From assembly GCF_900107245.1 (NCBI RefSeq), contig NZ_FNPG01000023.1:1-55593 (forward strand): DNA of 55,593 nucleotides, in the 5' to 3' direction. The notes under the pieces were generated by a model. The model did no database searches. It was not told the origin of the DNA and saw only the letters and a program-made list of their open reading frames with translations. Below, in pieces: positions 51,639 to 55,593 of this stretch (positions are counted from its first letter, which is position 1; each line of letters opens with the position of its first letter). The position numbers were made by a program, and so were the translations under genes. The stretch comes from Lachnobacterium bovis DSM 14045. GTDB taxonomy: Bacteria > Bacillota > Clostridia > Lachnospirales > Lachnospiraceae.

Positions 51639-52451
51639 ATGAATATAACAGCAGATGATATTATAGAAATTCTTGAAAAAGTGGGAAAGAAAAAAAGCAT
51701 TGCGATGGATTTTGAAGAGGCTTCAACAGAGCTTACAGACAGCAAGTTATCAGGAATTCCCTATATACCTGAAGGCGGAGAATGGCCTGTTGATAAAGGA
51801 ACAGGTGATAAATTGTATCTAATGTTACAGATTAATTTTGAGCAGGTTCCTAAAATGGAAAGCTATCCTGAAAAAGGTCTGTTACAGATATATGTTGCAG
51901 ATGATGATTTGAGTGGATTGGATTTTGATAATCCGAAAGATCAGGTGGCATGGAGAATCATCTACCATGAAAACACAGATAATGCAATGGATATTGATGA
52001 AATTAAGAAATTAATGCCAAATCCTGATGAAGCAGAAGATACGGTAATGTTGCCGTTTGATCCAAAGAAAGAGTATAAAGTAATATTCGTTGAAGAAGAG
52101 CAATTTCCAAATGTAGATACAATGGAAATGGATAAAATTTTCGAGGAATTTATAGAACCAAAATTAGGAATTGAATCGTACTCAGATTTGGAAGATGAAG
52201 TCGCTGAAGAATTCTATGAAAAAATATGCAGCGGTGGATCAAGAATAGGTGGGTATCCGTTTTTTACCCAGTGGGAAATTAGAGATAAGGATGATGAAAA
52301 TAAGTTGTTTATACAACTAGATAGTTTATATGATAGCAAAGAGGATATTCTTATGTGGGGAGATTCGGGTGTTGCTAACTTTTTTATTACAGATGAGGAT
52401 TTAAAAAATCGAAACTTTGAAGATGTAATTTACAACTGGGATTGTTATTAA
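51639..52451 (+). CDS. DUF1963 (YwqG-like) protein
   Basis: A 270-residue acidic protein with the YwqG signatures: KLSGIPYIPEGGEWPVD near the start, LYLMLQINFEQVP, GLLQIYVADDD, IGGYPFFTQ and the ending WGDSGVANFFITDEDL. The function of the family is not established. AGGAGA precedes the start. It follows the repeat-tailed membrane protein by 20 bases. Confidence 0.9.
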   Translation: MNITADDIIEILEKVGKKKSIAMDFEEASTELTDSKLSGIPYIPEGGEWPVDKGTGDKLYLMLQINFEQVPKMESYPEKGLLQIYVADDDLSGLDFDNPKDQVAWRIIYHENTDNAMDIDEIKKLMPNPDEAEDTVMLPFDPKKEYKVIFVEEEQFPNVDTMEMDKIFEEFIEPKLGIESYSDLEDEVAEEFYEKICSGGSRIGGYPFFTQWEIRDKDDENKLFIQLDSLYDSKEDILMWGDSGVANFFITDEDLKNRNFEDVIYNWDCY

Positions 52452-52585
52452 AATATAGGTATATAATCTGCTATTGTCCTTCCATAATAGGATGAGATTT
52501 ATAACTTTTTATAATTTTTGAACTAAAGTGCGGTATAATATATTATAATAGTTTATAATTTGAGATTTTTAGGGAGGCTTTTGGA

Positions 52586-53068
52586 ATGAATACACTTATT
52601 GTTTATTATTCTCTTGAGGGAAATACAGATTTTGTTGCAAAAAAGATTGCGGATAAACTTCAAGCAGATCTTTTAAGACTGGTTCCAGTAAAAAAATACC
52701 CTGAAAAGGGATTTGCAAAGTTCTTCTGGGGTGGCAAAAGTGCGATGATGGCAGAAACTCCAGAATTAGAACCATATTCTGTAGATTGGAATTCTTATGA
52801 ACAGGTTATTTTCGGTTTTCCGGTTTGGGCTAGTAATATTACGCCACCACTTAGAACGTTTATAAGGGATAATCACGAATTAAAAGAAAAAAGGCTTGCA
52901 GCCTTTGCATGTCAAAGTGGAAAAGGAGCCGAACAGGCATTTAAAAAACTTACAGATACTTTAGAGGGTAATACATTGACCGCAACGCTTATTTTGTTTG
53001 ATCCAAAGGTTAAACCAAAGGATGAAAATGAAGTAAGCATCCAGGAATTTTGTGATAGCTTGTCATGA
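52586..53068 (+). CDS. Flavodoxin
   Basis: A 160-residue flavodoxin-fold protein with the FMN phosphate loop YYSLEGNTDFVAKKIA, the second FMN loop FGFPVWASNITPPLRTF and FACQSGKGAEQAF. It carries electrons or works as a small NAD(P)H-dependent reductase. GGGAGG precedes the start. Confidence 0.92.
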   Translation: MNTLIVYYSLEGNTDFVAKKIADKLQADLLRLVPVKKYPEKGFAKFFWGGKSAMMAETPELEPYSVDWNSYEQVIFGFPVWASNITPPLRTFIRDNHELKEKRLAAFACQSGKGAEQAFKKLTDTLEGNTLTATLILFDPKVKPKDENEVSIQEFCDSLS

Positions 53069-53113
53069 AAAAAAATTTGTTTGCAACAATTGGAGTTTCA
53101 GGAGGATAAATAT

Positions 53114-53360
53114 TTGAATTTAGATGAATTAAGAAATGATATTATTATTAAACAGAAAAAGGGGCTACCATTTATTACCATATTCATGGCTGTATAAATC
53201 GAAATCTTATAAGATTTTTTCCATATTTATTCCAGTATTCGCACTTATTTTAGGGAGTGTTTTTAATGGATTTATTTTATCTGCAACATTAACAATTGTG
53301 GAGATTATATTCGTTATAAGCATACATAATGAGCTTAGATTTTTTGAATCGTATCAATGA
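53114..53360 (+). pseudogene. Broken small membrane protein gene
   Basis: AGGAGG and TTG 53114 start the frame NLDELRNDIIIKQKKGLPFI, a typical beginning of small clostridial membrane proteins (DUF7010-like), but it stops after 27 codons at 53197. Another frame continues with a hydrophobic sequence (IFSIFIPVFALILGSVF, then ISIHNELRFFESYQ) up to 53360, which looks like the C-terminal part. A frameshift plus internal loss is the simplest reading. The 74-codon frame alone lacks a ribosome site. Confidence 0.45.
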
Positions 53361-53433
53361 TGAGTTTTGTTGAGATGTTGTTAGAAAAAAATAATTTTAA
53401 TGACGAAGACACAACGGTGAGAGGGATTAAAGT

Positions 53434-53520
53434 ATGATAAAAATACTATTTATCTGCCACGGCAACTGATTCCACGATTCTCTTAAAGCCAGTAATAGCA
53501 AGGCTTGTGAGGATTTTTAG
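53434..53520 (+). pseudogene. Low-molecular-weight protein phosphatase, 5' relic
   Basis: The frame begins MIKILFICHGN, the P-loop start of LMW tyrosine phosphatases (normally C-x-GN-x-CRS), then stops at TGA. Only about 11 codons are readable. The stretch 53361-53763 otherwise holds no gene, only relic sequence and two inverted repeats. Confidence 0.5.
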
Positions 53521-53659
53521 GTGAATTTGTACCCCATTTTTAACCCAGGCAGTTTTTGTACAAATGTGACAAAACAGCAAAATAACAGTGATTTTGGAGA
53601 TGTGACATACAATTACATATGGCGAAGCGCACTTAATCTTAAGTGTACTTGACTACCAA

Positions 53660-53741
53660 CAAACAACCCCATCGGGTCGTGTCAAAAGCAGTGAAGATGT
53701 GCTGTAGATTGACACGGTCTGGTGGGGTTGTTAGTTGTTTG
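53660..53741. repeat. Long imperfect stem-loop in the relic region
   Basis: CAAACAACCCCA (53660-53671) and CGTGTCAA (53678-53685) pair with TTGACACG (53709-53716) and TGGGGTTG-TT-A-GTTGTTTG (53723-53741). The loop is about 23 bases. A run of six T follows ten bases later. It may be a terminator or a small non-coding or MITE-like element. Confidence 0.6.
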
Positions 53742-53763
53742 AACTTATAATTTTTTATCTTAG

Positions 53764-53854
53764 ATTGTGCCGACAGTGTTGGCACAATTATAAAGAGCAA
53801 ATCATGAAAATGGTAAGGTATTACATTGAAAGTGTTCGCATCATAGAATATAAT
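53764..53854 (+). promoter_or_regulatory. fic promoter and upstream inverted repeat
   Basis: ATTGTGCC/GGCACAAT (53764-53771/53781-53788) forms a perfect 8-bp dyad. The promoter TTGAAA (53826-53831) - 17 bases - TATAAT (53849-53854) follows. The dyad shares GTGCC/GGCAC with the palindromes in parB and the broken fic gene. Confidence 0.7.
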
Positions 53855-53892
53855 AAAATAGATGAGTTTTGATTAGCTTATGGAGGTTTGAT

Positions 53893-54969
53893 ATGAAAGA
53901 TATAAAAAAAGATCCATTTGAGGAATATATAAAAAATCTTCCTCCTACAAGAAAAGAACTTGGACAAGCTTGGCAGGCTGCGATTGGGTTGCAGGATGTT
54001 GATGGATTAAAACCATCTGAATACTTGTACGAGACTGCAAAAAAGAACATTGACGGTGAAATCTCTGTAGATGAGGCCGGAGACTTAATCAATAGTTATT
54101 ACGAGAGTAAAGACGGTCGTTCTGAGGTTGAGACGCGTACAGAAGAGGCAGATAAGGTGTCTGCAAGAATTGCAAAAATCTTATCTGAGAAGGCATTTAC
54201 GTTTTCGCCTACACAATATTTATCTATTCATCGCGAGCTGTTCCTTGGTATTTATTCCCATGCAGGAAAAATCAGAGATTATAATATCACGAAAAAGGAA
54301 TGGGTTCTTGATGGAGATACAGTATCTTATGGTGGAGCTACTGAACTTCGAGAAACGCTAGATTATGATTTTTCGCAGGAAAGGGATTTTCGCTATAACG
54401 GTTTAACAATGGATGAGGTGATTCATCATTTAGCGGTTTTTATTTCCAGACTTTGGCAAATCCATGTGTTCGAGGAAGGCAATACCAGAACAACAGCTGT
54501 GTTTTTAATAAAGTATCTTCGCATGCTTGGATTTGATGCCGAAAATGATTTGTTTGCGGAACACTCTTGGTATTTTCGAAATGCTTTGGTTAGGGCAAAT
54601 TATAATAGCATAAAGAATGGTATCTATGAGACGACAGAGTTCCTTGAAATGTTTTTAAGGAATCTTTTGCTGAATGAGAAATATGAGCTTCACAATAGAG
54701 AAATGCATGTTAGTGGTAAATTTTTCTTGGGTCACGATGACCCGATAAATGACCCAATAAATGACCCGATAAAATTAGATGGACGTGAGCTTAAAATTAT
54801 AGAGTTGTTACGAGAAGAAACTGGCTTAACACGAAAAGAGATGGCAGCTCGTTTAGACTGCTCGGATTCAACAATTAAGCGGTGCCTGCAGTCTATGGTT
54901 GAAAAAGGCGTACTGAAACGAATTGGCTCAAATAAAAAAGGTGAATGGATCATATTAGAAAAGAAGTAA
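53893..54969 (+). CDS. Fic-family protein with VbhA-like N-terminus and C-terminal HTH
   Basis: A 358-residue protein; ATG 53893 follows GGAGG. Residues about 25-72 resemble the VbhA antitoxin (AAIGLQDVDGLKPSEYLYETAKKNIDGEISVDEA), but the inhibitory Glu of the [ST]xxxE[GN] motif appears as Asp. The Fic core has HVFEEGNTRTTAVF (His191, Asn197, Arg199), a variant of HPFxxGNGRxxR. Fic enzymes AMPylate target proteins. A linker with DPINDPINDPIK repeats leads to a winged helix (LTRKEMAARLDCSDSTIKRCL). It has its own promoter and may regulate itself through the HTH. Confidence 0.88.
   Translation: MKDIKKDPFEEYIKNLPPTRKELGQAWQAAIGLQDVDGLKPSEYLYETAKKNIDGEISVDEAGDLINSYYESKDGRSEVETRTEEADKVSARIAKILSEKAFTFSPTQYLSIHRELFLGIYSHAGKIRDYNITKKEWVLDGDTVSYGGATELRETLDYDFSQERDFRYNGLTMDEVIHHLAVFISRLWQIHVFEEGNTRTTAVFLIKYLRMLGFDAENDLFAEHSWYFRNALVRANYNSIKNGIYETTEFLEMFLRNLLLNEKYELHNREMHVSGKFFLGHDDPINDPINDPIKLDGRELKIIELLREETGLTRKEMAARLDCSDSTIKRCLQSMVEKGVLKRIGSNKKGEWIILEKK
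54729..54775. repeat. Inverted and tandem repeats in the Fic-HTH linker
   Basis: GGGTCA-CGA-TGACCC (54729-54743) is followed by a 12-base tandem unit GACCC(A/G)ATAAAT present three times. Together they encode DPINDPINDPIK. Confidence 0.85.
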
Positions 54970-55009
54970 TATAAACAAATGAATTTAACCGGATTATGGA
55001 GGATAAAGC

Positions 55010-55198
55010 ATGGATTATCTAACATCGGCAGAATGTGCAAAGAAATGGAATGTGTCTCAAAGAAGAGTAGCAATATATTGTAAGGAAGGACGAATTGAAG
55101 GAGCTTTTCTTATGGGAAGAATGTGGCTGATTCCGAAAGATGCAAAAAAACCGGAAGATCCGAGAAGAGTTCGTAAAATGGGGCAGGATAAGAAATGA
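55010..55198 (+). CDS. Small HTH protein, excisionase/MerR-like
   Basis: A 62-residue basic protein with an N-terminal winged-helix (YLTSAECAKKWNVSQRRVAIYCKEGRIEGAFLMGRMWLIP) as in excisionases and DNA-binding accessory proteins. GGAGG lies before the start. It lies 40 bases after fic and overlaps the following small ORF by four bases (ATGA), so the three genes are probably one operon. Confidence 0.85.
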   Translation: MDYLTSAECAKKWNVSQRRVAIYCKEGRIEGAFLMGRMWLIPKDAKKPEDPRRVRKMGQDKK

Positions 55199-55332
55199 TT
55201 GTGGACTCAGTGAGTCCACAATCCAAGTTGGCGTTAATGAAGAATCTATTCGGTTTCGAACTCGCGGGTATCATTGTAAATGACAGTGTTACTAGAGAAG
55301 CAATTAGAAGAGACCAGATGAAAAAATTCTGA
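55195..55332 (+). CDS. 45-residue protein coupled to the HTH gene
   Basis: The frame starts in the ATGA overlap with the HTH gene and has no separate ribosome site, as expected for coupling. It reads MIVDSVSPQSKLALMKNLF and ends REAIRRDQMKKF. The SKLALMKNLFGFELAG part looks like a real small conserved protein. A perfect 27-bp palindrome lies across its start. The stop is immediately followed by the IS3-type end, so the native gene may be longer. Confidence 0.6.
   Translation: MIVDSVSPQSKLALMKNLFGFELAGIIVNDSVTREAIRRDQMKKF
55197..55223. repeat. Perfect 27-bp palindrome at the coupled ORF start
   Basis: Arms GATTGTGGACTCA and TGAGTCCACAATC of 13 bases surround a single G (55210). It would form a strong hairpin over codons 2-10 of the small ORF and could block its translation or bind the HTH protein. 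Confidence 0.9.
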
Positions 55333-55335
55333 AAT

Positions 55336-55593
55336 TGTCAATAACAGTTTACACTTTTTTCTCAAGGATGTTTGAACTATGCTGCTTCATGTAACGATAA
55401 ATAATATTGTTGTCGTTTAACTATCGGAGGTAATCCGCCATTGGCAGAACATATTCTCCGGTTATTCCAATAGCTGATAAAGTATCTCCAGATAAGTGTT
55501 TTTAATTCTTCAATCGTCATGATAGTGGTATCGTAACGTCCATAAAGCAGTTCTTCTTTAAATCTCGCCCACATGCTTTCACATCTGGCATTA
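55336..55593 (-). mobile_element. IS3-family element, right end (cut by window edge)
   Basis: TGTCAATAACAGTTTACAC near 55337-55355 has the look of an IS3-family terminal repeat and lies just outside the transposase stop codon. The boundary is approximate, and the other end is outside the window. Confidence 0.6.
55377..55593 (-). CDS. IS3-family OrfB transposase, C-terminal part (partial)
   Basis: The minus-strand frame is open to the window edge and ends at 55377. It reads NARCESMWARFKEELLYGRY, the block around the last catalytic Glu of IS3 OrfB integrases, then IWRYFISYWNNRRICSANGG. The typical YNxxRxH region appears as WNNRRICSANGGLPP. The gene probably codes a transposase that was complete before the window cut. 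Confidence 0.8.
   Translation of the reverse strand, partial: NARCESMWARFKEELLYGRYDTTIMTIEELKTLIWRYFISYWNNRRICSANGGLPPIVKRQQYYLSLHEAA

Noticed and set aside
1-55593. tRNA genes, rRNA genes, CRISPR arrays
   Set aside because: No T-loop-like GGTTCGAATCC with a cloverleaf, no conserved rRNA segments and no regularly spaced direct repeats were found by reading. The only short tandem repeats are at 33250, 51484 and 54740 and are not CRISPR-like.

Overview
The window is AT-rich DNA from a low-GC Firmicute. The best fit is an anaerobic gut Lachnospiraceae-type butyrate producer. This rests on AGGAGG ribosome sites, a fused FeoA-FeoB iron transporter, a GABA to 4-hydroxybutyrate operon under a PucR regulator, a yybP-ykoY manganese riboswitch, and debris of the conjugative-transposon and IS3/IS21 types common in that family. 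Almost all genes are on the + strand. No tRNA, rRNA or CRISPR array was seen.

Layout. 1-2200: end of an IS21-like element, then a fragment of an integrative element (parB, a self-controlled XRE repressor, a CD1845-like membrane protein) that abuts an sfsA gene with a shortened 5' end. 2920-12141: an eight-gene biosynthetic and export operon with its own promoter and a Fur-box-like palindrome. It encodes a KAS III-like enzyme, an ACP-adenylate ligase fusion, a free ACP, an unknown protein, a two-gene ABC exporter, a class II aaRS-like amino acid:carrier-protein ligase and a formyltransferase. This is the best candidate for an undescribed system. 12377-13950: manganese riboswitch and an MntP-ZIP fusion transporter. 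14000-20000: an accessory, partly decayed stretch with a PadR gene whose 3' end is replaced by a 313-bp IS3-family deletion derivative, an Abi_2 (HEPN) gene with a structured RNA candidate behind it, a broken fic gene, an RlmD relic joined to a GNAT fragment, intact GNATs, an isochorismatase-like hydrolase and a GrpB-family protein.

20000-33300: a MerR/TipAS regulator with a 19-bp-spacer promoter, two closely similar GNATs flanking a PucR-GabT-permease-4HbD GABA operon, a DMT transporter, YbjQ, an esterase and a YjeM-like permease. The GABA permease carries a cytidylate kinase-like (CLK) domain at its C-terminus. A free CLK protein sits beside another transporter at 40769-42792. 33500-40600: FeoAB, an ABC-F ATPase, a two-gene ABC-2 transporter and three small acidic unknown proteins.

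42900-49050: two tandem XRE-type regulators, a DUF2712-like secreted protein, three membrane proteins, an ABC ATPase and an anchored extracytoplasmic protein. This looks like a self-contained secretion or peptide-sensing module. 49160-53070: housekeeping-style unknowns (AIM24, DUF3737, a repeat-tailed membrane protein, a DUF1963/YwqG protein, a flavodoxin). 53100-55593: gene relics, then a Fic protein with a VbhA-like N-terminal region, a small HTH protein and a coupled 45-residue ORF, followed by an IS3-family end. In-frame or promoter palindromes recur in the accessory genes (parB, both fic loci, the 45-residue ORF).

All family calls come from reading motifs by eye. No database search or structure prediction was run.
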